DNA from: G965279335 sp965279285
GTDB taxonomy: Bacteria; Pseudomonadota; Gammaproteobacteria; DSM-16500
Length of the DNA: 64,000 nt
Direction: 5' to 3'
Assembly (NCBI GenBank): GCA_965279285.1
Contig: OZ257148.1
Location: 806,001 to 870,000 of the forward strand
Shown: in pieces, positions 25,135-33,689 of the stretch
Layout of the letters: every line of letters starts with the position of its first letter
Position numbering within the stretch: the stretch's first letter is position 1
Position numbers and translations under genes: made by a program
Notes under the pieces: model-generated
What the model was told of the DNA's origin: nothing
The model's database searches: none
What the model saw: only the letters and a program-made list of their open reading frames with translations

Positions 25135-26040
25135 TTATGAGCGCAAATGTCGCGTCACAGCTAACCAAGAGCCTATGAGCCCAAGTAACATGCTGCCACT
25201 CAACAAAGCTAGGATATTGGTTACATTGAGTCCTGTTAGTTGAAAAGCAGTATGGTACAAGGCAGCTAAATGATTAGCAGGATGATTCAGTGACAGTAAA
25301 AAAAGATCAACGAGTTGACTCGCAATAATTCCGCCAAATAAGCCGTAAAAAATTCCTGCGTAAAGAAAAGGTCGGCGAATAAAAGCATCGGTTCCGCCAA
25401 TTAATTGAATGACTTCAATTTCTTTTTGATTGCTTTGTGTTGCTGAGCGAATCGTATTGTTGACGATGAGTAATAATGCAGTACCTAAAAATAAAGTGAG
25501 TGCAATGACGATGCGTTGTGCTAAATCAATTAATGTTCCTAACCGTTTTACCCACAGCATATCCATTTGTACATTATCAACAAGAGGGAGTTGCTCTAAG
25601 GTTTTAGTAAAGCTTTCTAACGCTGGGCTATTGTTTGCTTGAGGAATAATGACAATGGTCCAGGGTAAAGGGTTTTCTTGTAACTCCTCTAGCGCGCCTT
25701 TAAATCCGGTTTGTTGTTGTAATTCGTTTAATCCTTCACTCGGCGAGATAGCATAGGCTTTAGTGATGAAAGGCTTGTTTTGTAGTGTAAGTAATAATTC
25801 ATGTGTTTGTTGTTCTGTAGTATTTTTTTTAAGGTATACCGTCATTTGTGTAGTTTGTTGAAAATTGCCGCGAACATTTTCCACATTTTTTAAGGCAACA
25901 AATAAAATGGTTGGTAAAGTTAATGTAATACCGATGACAAAACACGTAATAAAGCTGGCGATAGGTGTACGACTAAGTTGGCCTAAGCTATTTAAGCTCG
26001 CTTGAAGATGTCGAGCAAGATAATTTTTTATATTAAACAT
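25135..26040 (-). CDS. ftsX: FtsX, cell-division ABC transporter permease-like subunit
   Basis: FtsX is the membrane partner of FtsE. The complex links the divisome to activation of peptidoglycan amidases through EnvC-like proteins. The 301-aa protein has a cytoplasmic N-terminus, a first transmembrane helix (FITCFVIGITLTLPTILFVA), a periplasmic domain (about 65-165) and three further helices in the C-terminal FtsX domain (IVIALTLFLGTALLLIVNN; IFYGLFGGIIASQLVDLFLL; ILALLSGSMLLGLIGSWLAV). It overlaps ftsE by eight bases. Confidence 0.96.
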   Translation of the reverse strand: MFNIKNYLARHLQASLNSLGQLSRTPIASFITCFVIGITLTLPTILFVALKNVENVRGNFQQTTQMTVYLKKNTTEQQTHELLLTLQNKPFITKAYAISPSEGLNELQQQTGFKGALEELQENPLPWTIVIIPQANNSPALESFTKTLEQLPLVDNVQMDMLWVKRLGTLIDLAQRIVIALTLFLGTALLLIVNNTIRSATQSNQKEIEVIQLIGGTDAFIRRPFLYAGIFYGLFGGIIASQLVDLFLLSLNHPANHLAALYHTAFQLTGLNVTNILALLSGSMLLGLIGSWLAVTRHLRS

Positions 26041-26689
26041 GCGCCAATCTCCCTTCTGATAAAGTGAGTACTCGACGATTTAATCGGTTAATCAGTGCTA
26101 AATCATGACTTGCAATTAACACGGTCATGCCTAAGTTATTAAATTGTTCAAATAAATGCATAATTTCCGCGGCTAATTCTGGATCTAAATTTCCGGTTGG
26201 TTCATCAGCTAACAAGATAGCTGGTTTAGTCACGATAGCTCGTGCAATTGCCACACGTTGTTGTTCGCCAGAGGAAAGTTCGTTGGGGAGATATTTTGCT
26301 TTATTATGTAAACAAACTTTAGCAAGTACAGCACGTACCCGGCTTTGCGTTTCTTTATAGCTATAACCTGCAACGACTAAGGGTAATGCAATATTATCAA
26401 AAACTGTTCTATCCATTAATAAATTGGGGTTTTGTAAAATTAAACCTATTTGTCGGCGTAAATAAGGAATTTGATAGCGTTTAATTTTGCTAATGTATTT
26501 ATCGGCAACCCGTATTTCCCCTTGGTTGGGTAATTCAAGTGCGGCAATCAGTTTTAATAATGTGCTTTTTCCTGCGCCGGAGTGACCGGTTAAAAAAGCA
26601 AATTCACCTTTAGCAAGTTGAAAGCTAAGTTTGTCGAGAGCGACAAAACCATTCGCATAACATTTGCTGACATTTTGAAATTCTATCAT
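26033..26689 (-). CDS. ftsE: FtsE, cell-division ABC ATPase
   Basis: The 218-aa nucleotide-binding protein has Walker A GHSGAGKST (about 35-43), a Q-loop in GLILQNPNLL, the ABC signature SSGEQQRVAIARA (the family more often has LSGGEQQRV), Walker B AILLADEPTGNLDPE and the H-loop in LIASHDLAL. It works with FtsX at the septum. It overlaps ftsY by four bases and ftsX by eight, so the three genes are translationally coupled. Confidence 0.96.
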   Translation of the reverse strand: MIEFQNVSKCYANGFVALDKLSFQLAKGEFAFLTGHSGAGKSTLLKLIAALELPNQGEIRVADKYISKIKRYQIPYLRRQIGLILQNPNLLMDRTVFDNIALPLVVAGYSYKETQSRVRAVLAKVCLHNKAKYLPNELSSGEQQRVAIARAIVTKPAILLADEPTGNLDPELAAEIMHLFEQFNNLGMTVLIASHDLALINRLNRRVLTLSEGRLAHV

Positions 26690-27675
26690 TCAGAGCTCTC
26701 AAATAATGCATTAACAAATTCATCTGCATCAAATGATCTTAAATCATCGATGCCTTCGCCTACACCAATAAAGCGTATCGGGAGTTGCGTTTGTTTAGCG
26801 ATAGCAAAAATAATTCCGCCTTTTGCTGTGCCATCGAGCTTAGTCAACGCAATACCAGTCAGTCCAATTGCTTCGTGAAATTGCTTTGTTTGGTTTAGAG
26901 CATTTTGCCCGATACCTGCGTCAAGTACCAGTAATGTTTCGTGGGGCGCGCTGTTATCAAGCTTGCTCATGACGCGTTTTACTTTTTTAAGTTCTTCCAT
27001 GAGATTAGTTTGTGTATGCAAACGACCCGCGGTATCGGCGATTAAAACATCAATGCCACGTGCTTTTGCTGATTCTAGCGCATCATAAATGACTGCGGCT
27101 GTGTCCGCCCCCGGTTGTTGTGCAATGACAGGGATTTGATTTCGTTCACCCCAAACTTGTAATTGTTCTATAGCAGCAGCACGAAAGGTATCTCCAGCGG
27201 CTAGCATGACACTTTTTCCTGCGGCCTGTAGGTGTTTAGCTAATTTACCAATGGTGGTTGTTTTGCCTGCGCCGTTAATACCGACCACTAAGATAACAAA
27301 GGGTTTTTTTTCTTCATCTAAGGTGAGCGGAATTTGACAAGGCTGTAACAGGGCTTTCATATCAGCTTGCAGGCATTCGAGAGCAGCCTCCGTATTGTTT
27401 AATTCTTGACGTTTTAATTTTTGCGTGAGGTGTTGGATGAGTTGTTGTGTTGCCTCGACACCCAGGTCAGCGGTCAGCAACTGGGTTTCAATTTGCTCAA
27501 GTGTATCGGCGTCGAGAGTTTTTTTGCCGATGAAAAGAGTCGCTAAGCCATTAGTAAAATGAGTTCTGGTTTTGGCAAGCCCGGTTTTTAATCGAGAAAA
27601 AAAGCCTTTTTTATCACTTTCTTCGGTAATAGTAGTTGTATCACTGGTGTTTTTTCGCTTTAATAACTTAAACAT
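26686..27675 (-). CDS. ftsY: FtsY, signal recognition particle receptor GTPase
   Basis: FtsY receives SRP-ribosome complexes at the inner membrane. The 329-aa protein is mostly the NG domain: G1 GINGAGKTTTIGKLA, G2/G3 with DTFRAAAIEQLQVW and LIADTAGRLHTQ, G4 TKLDGTAKGG, and GVGEGIDDLRSFDADEF near the end. The long acidic A domain of E. coli FtsY (497 aa) is reduced to about 30 residues before the N domain, as in many bacteria. It heads the ftsY-ftsE-ftsX unit and is divergent from rsmD, 70 bp away. Confidence 0.97.
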   Translation of the reverse strand: MFKLLKRKNTSDTTTITEESDKKGFFSRLKTGLAKTRTHFTNGLATLFIGKKTLDADTLEQIETQLLTADLGVEATQQLIQHLTQKLKRQELNNTEAALECLQADMKALLQPCQIPLTLDEEKKPFVILVVGINGAGKTTTIGKLAKHLQAAGKSVMLAAGDTFRAAAIEQLQVWGERNQIPVIAQQPGADTAAVIYDALESAKARGIDVLIADTAGRLHTQTNLMEELKKVKRVMSKLDNSAPHETLLVLDAGIGQNALNQTKQFHEAIGLTGIALTKLDGTAKGGIIFAIAKQTQLPIRFIGVGEGIDDLRSFDADEFVNALFESSE

Positions 27676-27745
27676 TTTTTATAAGTCCAACTTTGAAAAT
27701 AAGTTGCGGATAATGGTAGCATAGATAGGCTTTATAGGTATAAAA

Positions 27746-28300
27746 ATGTCTCAAGGTGAGGTGCGAATTATTGGTGGCATGTGGCGCGGGCGTAAGTTGA
27801 CAGTGCCTCATGTGCCAGGGTTGCGGCCTACTCCTGACCGGGTTCGAGAAACCTTGTTTAATTGGTTAATGTCGGTGACTCATGGGGCTTATTGTTTAGA
27901 TCCTTTTGCGGGTAGTGGTGCTTTGGGTTTTGAAGCCTTATCTCGAGGTGCAGCAAAAGTTGTGATGGTGGATCAATCGTCTCATGTTGTGCAAAGCTTG
28001 CAAAAAGAGTGTGAGCGTTTTAAAACAACGCAGGTAGAAATTTATTGCGCAACCGTGCCGCAGGCATTAAAACAGCCATTGCGTCCATTTGATATCGTTT
28101 TTCTTGATCCGCCTTATCAAGAAAATTTATTGTTACCGACGTGTTTTTTTCTGCAATCGCAGTCTTTCTTGGCGGATCAAGCTTATATTTATCTTGAAGC
28201 AAAAGACCCAATAGTAGAAACTGACTTACCCAAAGGCTGGAAAATAATTAAAGCAAAAAAAGCGGGGCAAGTCGTGTATCATTTGGCGACTAATTTTTAA
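27746..28300 (+). CDS. rsmD: 16S rRNA (guanine966-N2)-methyltransferase
   Basis: RsmD methylates G966 of 16S rRNA with SAM. The 184-aa protein shows IIGGMWRGRKL and GLRPTPDRVRETLFNWL at the N-terminus, the SAM-binding LDPFAGSGALGFEALSRGA (about 52-70), and the catalytic DPPY motif (about 117-120). Its divergent placement next to ftsY is conserved in gammaproteobacteria. Downstream, 28301-28341, an inverted repeat precedes trpS. Confidence 0.96.
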   Translation: MSQGEVRIIGGMWRGRKLTVPHVPGLRPTPDRVRETLFNWLMSVTHGAYCLDPFAGSGALGFEALSRGAAKVVMVDQSSHVVQSLQKECERFKTTQVEIYCATVPQALKQPLRPFDIVFLDPPYQENLLLPTCFFLQSQSFLADQAYIYLEAKDPIVETDLPKGWKIIKAKKAGQVVYHLATNF

Positions 28301-28341
28301 AATACACTGTAATTATATTACATTAGATAGGGCAAATAAGT

Positions 28342-29406
28342 ATGAAAAAACCCCGCATATTAACGGGAGATACTCCAACAGGACGCTTACATTTAGGTCA
28401 TTGGGTGGGCTCAGTTGAAAATCGTGTTGCTCTGCAGGACGAGTACGATTGTTATTTTATTATTGCAAATATTCAAGCTTTTACTACGCGTATGGATAGG
28501 CCAGCCGAGGTTCGGAGTAATGTATTAGAAGTGGCAATAGATTATTTATCAGCAGGGATAGACCCTAATAAAAGCACTATTTTTATTCAATCAGAAATTC
28601 CTGCTATTGCAGAGTTGACTGTTTTTATTAGCATGTTGGTGCCTTATTCTCGAGTGATGCGTAATCCCACAGTAAAAGATGAAATTCGCGATAAAGGTTT
28701 AGGGGATAATTATCCTTTTGGATTTTTGTTATATCCCATTAGTAATGCGGCTGACATTTTAACTTTTCGCCCTGAGATTGTGCCTGTGGGAGAGGATCAA
28801 ACTCCGCATTTAGAATTAACCCGCGAAATTGCCCGTAAATTTAATCAATTGTATTGTGGTGTTGATCCCCACACAAAAGATAAAGACTACGTCGCGCAGG
28901 GAGGGGTGTTCCCTATTTCAGAAATGAAATTAGGTCGCACTCGTCGTTTAGTCGGGTTGGGTGGGCCAAGTGCGGATGGCAATTTGTTAAAAATGTCGAA
29001 GTCGCTTAATAATGCTATCTATTTAAGTGATGATCCTGACACAATTAAAAATAAAGTGATGTCGATGTATACCGACCCACAGCGTTTAAAGATAACTGAT
29101 CCGGGGAATACAGAGAATAATCCTTTGTGGATTTTTCATGAAATATTTAATCCTGATACTGCATGGGTTGCTGAGGCAAAAGAACGTTATCGACAAGGTG
29201 GTATTGGTGATGTGGAATGTAAAAAACGCTTGATTGATGTATTGGTGGCTTTAGTCGAACCTTTTCGTTTGCGAAGACTGGTTTATGAAGCAGACCCTGC
29301 GCAAGTGTTGGAGGTTTTGCGCAAAGGTACAGAAAGAGCTAATGTTGTTGCAGAAGAGACTTTAGCTTTAGCTAAAGCAGCGATGAAACAAAATTATTTT
29401 AAATAA
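28342..29406 (+). CDS. trpS: Tryptophanyl-tRNA synthetase
   Basis: A class I aminoacyl-tRNA synthetase charging tRNA-Trp. The 354-aa protein has the HIGH-equivalent HLGHWVGS (17-24), the KMSKS motif LLKMSKSLNN near residue 217, and the tryptophan-binding segment SNAADILTF with GEDQTPHLELTREIARKFN. A GGGC-type ribosome-binding site lies upstream. In family terms it resembles the longer TrpRS form with an insertion (GGPSADGNLL) before KMSKS. The palindrome TGTAAT-TAT-ATTACA (28308-28322) lies 20 bp upstream. Confidence 0.96.
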   Translation: MKKPRILTGDTPTGRLHLGHWVGSVENRVALQDEYDCYFIIANIQAFTTRMDRPAEVRSNVLEVAIDYLSAGIDPNKSTIFIQSEIPAIAELTVFISMLVPYSRVMRNPTVKDEIRDKGLGDNYPFGFLLYPISNAADILTFRPEIVPVGEDQTPHLELTREIARKFNQLYCGVDPHTKDKDYVAQGGVFPISEMKLGRTRRLVGLGGPSADGNLLKMSKSLNNAIYLSDDPDTIKNKVMSMYTDPQRLKITDPGNTENNPLWIFHEIFNPDTAWVAEAKERYRQGGIGDVECKKRLIDVLVALVEPFRLRRLVYEADPAQVLEVLRKGTERANVVAEETLALAKAAMKQNYFK

Positions 29407-29425
29407 GAAGAAGTGAGGTAATAAA

Positions 29426-29557
29426 ATGGAACAGGATGGCAAGCAAGATGATTTAAAAAGATTTTATACCTTTGGTTTAACATTGCTGCAGTTTATGGGT
29501 GTATTAGCATTGGTGGGGATTGTTCTTGGGGTGACATGTTGGTATTTTTTTAAGTGA
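29426..29557 (+). CDS. Small single-pass membrane protein (43 aa)
   Basis: A 43-codon gene 19 bp after trpS, translated MEQDGKQDDLKRFYTFG followed by a hydrophobic helix (LTLLQFMGVLALVGIVLGV) and CWYFFK. GTGAGGTAA about eight bases upstream of the ATG is a good ribosome-binding site. An acidic N-terminus with one transmembrane helix fits a small regulatory or structural membrane protein, but I do not recognise it. It is probably co-transcribed with trpS and is followed by a strong stem-loop. Confidence 0.65.
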   Translation: MEQDGKQDDLKRFYTFGLTLLQFMGVLALVGIVLGVTCWYFFK

Positions 29558-29562
29558 TTTTA

Positions 29563-29594
29563 ACCATCATTCCCGTTTTCGTGGGAATGATGGT
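29563..29594. terminator. Bidirectional stem-loop terminator between convergent genes
   Basis: A perfect 12-bp stem (ACCATCATTCCC and its complement) with an eight-base loop lies between the 43-aa gene (+) and the PH-domain gene (-). No long T run follows on either side, so it may also be a small repeat; the same ATTCC/GGAAT arm occurs at 41890-41917. Confidence 0.6.
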
Positions 29595-29602
29595 GGTTAC
29601 CT

Positions 29603-30061
29603 TTATTTAGTTACTCTATCTAGCTGCATTTCCAGCACGCGTTTAAATAAAAATGGTTTAGGAATATCAGTAAATGGATCATCATTGCCGCCATAAGTTT
29701 TCAGAATAATAATTCCAAAGCCAAATAACTGTCCAAATAGATTTTGTTCGATATTCACATTAGAAATAGTGGCAATTCGCGTTTCATTAATATGTTTTAC
29801 AAAAAAACCTTCGCGCATTAAGATTCGTTTATTGGTCACTGCATATTCTGAAGCAAAATAATCTAATAATTTGCCTAGCCAGAAAAATAAAGCAATTGCG
29901 CCAAATACCATTCCAGCTTTAACAACATATTCATTGCTATTGGTTAAAAGGACAGTAGCAGCACAAGACCAAACAAAAGGATTAAGAAAGATAATGTAAT
30001 GTTTTTTGGTTCGATATAAAAGTTGTTCATCGGGCAAAACATTGTGATCTATATAGCTCAT
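29603..30061 (-). CDS. Membrane protein with bacterial PH domain (bPH_2)
   Basis: A 152-aa protein with two N-terminal transmembrane helices (HYIIFLNPFVWSCAATVLLT; AGMVFGAIALFFWLGKLLDYF) and a C-terminal bPH_2 domain: EYAVTNKRILMREGFFVKHINETRIATISNVNIEQNLFGQLFGFGIIIL. The pattern 'T-N-x-R-[IL]' followed by a basic strand is typical of this family of unknown function (YdbS/YdbT-like). I chose the ATG at 30061 because GAGGG lies six bases upstream; a TTG at 30073 would overlap the marC stop. It ends the LysR-reductase-marC run. Confidence 0.88.
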   Translation of the reverse strand: MSYIDHNVLPDEQLLYRTKKHYIIFLNPFVWSCAATVLLTNSNEYVVKAGMVFGAIALFFWLGKLLDYFASEYAVTNKRILMREGFFVKHINETRIATISNVNIEQNLFGQLFGFGIIILKTYGGNDDPFTDIPKPFLFKRVLEMQLDRVTK

Positions 30062-30069
30062 AAATTCCC

Positions 30070-30663
30070 TCAAGCTGATAAATGAAAAAATTGTTCAACG
30101 CCGGTTAAAAACATTTGTACGGCCATGGTTGTGAGTATCATACCCATTAAGCGCTCAATTGCAATTAATCCACGTTCTCCTAAGATTTTACGTAAGTTGT
30201 CAGCAAAAACCAAGACGATGGTGCAACAAAGCCATGCAATTAGCAATGCTAATGCTGATAACCAGATATGTTGTGGTGCTTGTTTGCCCATAAGCATTAC
30301 GATTGCTAGGGCAGAAGGCCCAGCAATTAAAGGTATAGCAAGTGGAACGATAAATGGTTCGGAGAGTTGTTTTGGGCGTCCTTCAGGGTCTCCCGTTGGA
30401 AAAATCATTTTAAGCGCAATTAAAAATAAAATGATGCCGCCAGCAATGCTGATAGCAGGATCCGAAATATGCATGCCTTCTAAAATATATTTTCCATAAA
30501 ATAAAAAAATCATTAAGATGACAAAAGCAAAAAAAGTTTCTCGCAATACAATGCGCTTGCGATGTTTGGGTTCTACATTATTTAAAACGGAAATAAAAAT
30601 AGGGATGTTTCCTAAGGGATCCATTACCAGTATCAGTGTGATTGCTGCTGAGTAGAGTGTCAT
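30070..30663 (-). CDS. MarC/YhgN family integral membrane protein
   Basis: A 197-aa inner-membrane protein with about six hydrophobic helices. The opening LILVMDPLGNIPIFISVL is the MarC signature (D-P-x-G-x-x-P), repeated in inverted topology as PLAIPLIAGPSALAIVMLMG. The molecular role is not settled; the original link of MarC to antibiotic resistance was withdrawn. It is 14 bp downstream of the reductase gene and abuts the PH-domain gene, so the four genes 29603-32736 likely form one unit. Confidence 0.92.
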   Translation of the reverse strand: MTLYSAAITLILVMDPLGNIPIFISVLNNVEPKHRKRIVLRETFFAFVILMIFLFYGKYILEGMHISDPAISIAGGIILFLIALKMIFPTGDPEGRPKQLSEPFIVPLAIPLIAGPSALAIVMLMGKQAPQHIWLSALALLIAWLCCTIVLVFADNLRKILGERGLIAIERLMGMILTTMAVQMFLTGVEQFFHLSA

Positions 30664-30677
30664 AGTTTATTGCCTTA

Positions 30678-31829
30678 TTAAAAAAGTCCCGGAATTTGTT
30701 TAATGAGTGTCATTCGTTCTTTTACTGCTTCGTTAGTTAAGACGAAACCTTGTAATTGATTTTCATGATCAAAAAAAAGTGCGCGAACATTATTATTTTC
30801 AATGGCAATATTCCAGTTGCCAGTTATCGTTTTCGGCGGTGGACAAATGACGATGGGATGTGCGGGTGTTTTTACAATAACCGGCATAGCTGGATAGTCT
30901 ACTGCTGTTCTATCATTAGCTAAGGTTTTTGCTAATGCTTTTGCTGAATTTAATAGTGGAGTGATGTAAGGTAAAACATGGCCTTCGACTTCTGCGCAAT
31001 CGCCTAAGGCGTAAATATCGGGCAGGCTGGTTTCTAAATAACGATTTACAAGAATACCGCGATTTACCGCAATATTCGCTGCTTTTGCTAAATGAATATG
31101 AGGTCTTAAACCAATAGCGGATAAAACCAATTCAGATTCTATTATTTTTCCATTAGATAAAGTCAGATTATAGCGTGATTCAGCAGCAGCAACTTTGTCG
31201 ACATGATTCACGGTGCAGTCAAAATGAAATTGTACGCCATTTTCTTCTAATGATTTTTGTAATAGTTTCCCTATTGTTTCGGGGATAAGTAAATCAAGTG
31301 GTGATTTTCCTAGAGCAACTACGTTGACTTGATAGCCAGCGTTGCTTAAGTCATTGGCAAACTCACAACCAATTAATCCAGCGCCTAAGACGGTAATATT
31401 TTTTTTGTTTAATAGCAGTTCTTGAAATGTTGCATAATCGTGGATGTGATTCACTGATACTACTTCATGTGCAGCATCGCCTTGTAAATGGGGTCGAATG
31501 ACCTCAGCGCCGCAAGCAAAAATTAATTTAGAAAAAATGAATTCTTTGTCAGTTAGTTGCAGAGTTTTTTTAATCGGATTAATTGCTATGACTTCTTGTC
31601 TTGTTAGAATGGTTGCATTCAGTTGAGTTGCCATGGTTTCTGCAGTAGACATGGTTAATGTATCAATATTTTTTTTATTGGTCAGTGCAGTAGAGAGTAA
31701 GGGCTTAGAATAAAAAAGACCGTCATCACGTGTGATGAGCATGATGGAGGTGTTGGTATCAAATTTGCGAAATTCTCGAGCTAATTGATATCCCGCAAGG
31801 CCAGTGCCAATAATGATAATAGGGTGCAT
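30678..31829 (-). CDS. FAD/NAD(P)-dependent oxidoreductase, rubredoxin-reductase-like
   Basis: A 383-aa flavoprotein of the pyridine nucleotide-disulfide oxidoreductase family. The FAD-binding motif IIIIGTGLAGYQLAREFRK is at 4-22, the NAD(P) motif ITVLGAGLIGCEFANDLSNAG near 145, and the FAD-ribityl motif LPDIYALGDCAEV near 270. There is no CxxxxC redox disulfide, and the layout matches rubredoxin:NAD+ reductase (AlkT/RubB). No rubredoxin gene is nearby, so the electron acceptor is unknown. It starts one base after the end of the LysR gene. Confidence 0.85.
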   Translation of the reverse strand: MHPIIIIGTGLAGYQLAREFRKFDTNTSIMLITRDDGLFYSKPLLSTALTNKKNIDTLTMSTAETMATQLNATILTRQEVIAINPIKKTLQLTDKEFIFSKLIFACGAEVIRPHLQGDAAHEVVSVNHIHDYATFQELLLNKKNITVLGAGLIGCEFANDLSNAGYQVNVVALGKSPLDLLIPETIGKLLQKSLEENGVQFHFDCTVNHVDKVAAAESRYNLTLSNGKIIESELVLSAIGLRPHIHLAKAANIAVNRGILVNRYLETSLPDIYALGDCAEVEGHVLPYITPLLNSAKALAKTLANDRTAVDYPAMPVIVKTPAHPIVICPPPKTITGNWNIAIENNNVRALFFDHENQLQGFVLTNEAVKERMTLIKQIPGLF

Positions 31830-31830
31830 A

Positions 31831-32736
31831 TTATGTCCAGTAGTTTTCTGATTGAAATCGTTCAGTTATAAAATCAATAAATACACGTACTTTAGTTGCT
31901 AAGTGTCGAGTTGCTGGATAAACCGCATGGATTGCTATGTTTGTTGGGCAGTATTCATCAAGAATGCTAATTAATTTCCCTTGTTTTATGTGTTTAGACA
32001 TCATGTAGCCGGGAAGCAGGACGATGCCTATGCCAGCAACAGCCGCGGCTTCAAGGCTTTGGCTGCTATTGGAAGCAAAATTGCGCTTAATATTGATTAG
32101 AATAGGTTCTTTTTTATTGGAAAAATGCCACTCATCACCCGTTGGCGAGTTTAGATATAATAAACAGTTATGCTGATAAAGATCTTGTGGTACTTCAGGT
32201 TTGCCATATTTTTTTAAATAAGCAGGTGAGGCGCAAACACGCATTTTTCGTGTTGTTAATCGTCGTGCAATTAAATTAGAGTCGGCAAGTTTTCCAGTGC
32301 GGATACCTAAATCCAGTCCGTGTTCGATGAGATCATCATAATGGCTGCCTAAAAATAATTCGATTTTAATTTGTGGATAAAGTGTCATGAAATCAGCTAT
32401 CGCAGGTACTAAATGCAAATGTCCAAAACTAAATGTACAATTGACTCGCAGAGTTCCGTTAGGCGTGTCATGAGTGTTGAGTGCTGCTTGTTCGGCTTCT
32501 TCTAGATCCGTCTTAACATGAGCACAACGTTGGTATAGTGCTTGGCCAGCTTCGGTAAGGGAGAGTTTGCGTGTGCTTCTACGTAGCAGTTGAACGCCTA
32601 GGCTTTTTTCTAGTCGAGTAAGATGTTTGCTGACGACTGATTTCGTCATTCCAAAGTGGCTCGCCGCAGAAGTAAAACTTTTTTGTTCTACAATGGCGAT
32701 AAATAAAATTAAGTCTACAAGTAGTTGTGGTTTCAT
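31831..32736 (-). CDS. LysR-family transcriptional regulator
   Basis: A 301-aa regulator with an N-terminal winged helix-turn-helix (LILFIAIVEQKSFTSAASHFGMTKSVVSKHLTRLEKSLGVQLL) and a substrate-binding effector domain from about residue 90. The form resembles the DmlR/AaeR-like subgroup of single-target regulators. It is the first gene of a compact minus-strand run ending with the PH-domain protein, and the reductase two bases downstream is an obvious candidate target. ubiA is divergent, 110 bp away. Confidence 0.93.
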   Translation of the reverse strand: MKPQLLVDLILFIAIVEQKSFTSAASHFGMTKSVVSKHLTRLEKSLGVQLLRRSTRKLSLTEAGQALYQRCAHVKTDLEEAEQAALNTHDTPNGTLRVNCTFSFGHLHLVPAIADFMTLYPQIKIELFLGSHYDDLIEHGLDLGIRTGKLADSNLIARRLTTRKMRVCASPAYLKKYGKPEVPQDLYQHNCLLYLNSPTGDEWHFSNKKEPILINIKRNFASNSSQSLEAAAVAGIGIVLLPGYMMSKHIKQGKLISILDEYCPTNIAIHAVYPATRHLATKVRVFIDFITERFQSENYWT

Positions 32737-32846
32737 GAGGGCATTATAAATGAAAGTGACGCTAGATGCATTGCTTGATGGATTATCAGACTGCTTGCAG
32801 TATACAGGTTCTTTTATGCAGAGACTAAAGGATGACAGGGCAATAA

Positions 32847-33689
32847 ATGCACATTTTTAAGCATTATATTCAGTTAATGCGCTTGAATAAGCCAATAGGA
32901 ATTTTATTATTGCTTTGGCCTACGCTGTGGGCTTTGTGGTTGGCGGGTAATGGCCAACCTAATTTAGGTGTTGTGGTTGTTTTTATTTTAGGTGTTATCA
33001 TCATGCGCTCAGCTGGATGTATTATTAATGATGTAGCAGATAAAAAATTTGATAAACATGTGGAGCGTACGCGCAATCGCCCATTGACCACGGGAAAAAT
33101 AAAAACAAAAGGCGCATTAATTTTATTTTTTTGTTTGTTATTGTCAGCATTTTTTTTAATATTATTGCTTAATCGATTAACGCTTTATTTGGCCTTTGTT
33201 GGTGTTTTGTTAGCGGTGCTTTATCCTTTTATGAAACGATTTACCCATTTACCACAATTAGGTTTGGGTTTGGCATTTGCTTGGGGTGTGCCGATGGCGT
33301 TTGCTGCAATTAACCAGACAGTATCACAAGAAGCATGGGTTTTATTTGTTGCTGCCGCTATTTGGCCCGTCATTTATGACACCATGTATGCGATGGTAGA
33401 TTATGCTGATGATATAAAAATAGGTGTTAAATCAACCGCTGTGGCATGGGGCAGAGCGAGTGCTCGAGTCATTGCTTGCTTGCAAATAATTTTTATTTTG
33501 TTACTTGTTTGGTGTGGTTTTCTTTTTAATTTGGGGAAATTTTATTTTCTTAGTTTATTTATTGTTGGTTTATTATTTATTTATCAGCAATTATTAATTA
33601 AAAATAATCTTCCTCAGGCTTGTTTTCGGGCGTTTTTAAATAATCAGTGGGTGGGTATGGCGGTATTTATCGGAATTTATTTAGCATGA
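32847..33689 (+). CDS. ubiA: 4-hydroxybenzoate octaprenyltransferase
   Basis: UbiA attaches the polyprenyl tail to 4-hydroxybenzoate in ubiquinone synthesis. The 280-aa membrane protein has eight or nine helices and both Asp-rich motifs: NDVADKKFDKHVERTRNRPL (about 61-80) and YDTMYAMVDYADDIKIGVKS (about 178-197). ubiC, the usual neighbour in enterics, is absent. The stop codon overlaps the pdxB ATG (ATGA), so the two unrelated genes are translationally coupled. Confidence 0.96.
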   Translation: MHIFKHYIQLMRLNKPIGILLLLWPTLWALWLAGNGQPNLGVVVVFILGVIIMRSAGCIINDVADKKFDKHVERTRNRPLTTGKIKTKGALILFFCLLLSAFFLILLLNRLTLYLAFVGVLLAVLYPFMKRFTHLPQLGLGLAFAWGVPMAFAAINQTVSQEAWVLFVAAAIWPVIYDTMYAMVDYADDIKIGVKSTAVAWGRASARVIACLQIIFILLLVWCGFLFNLGKFYFLSLFIVGLLFIYQQLLIKNNLPQACFRAFLNNQWVGMAVFIGIYLA

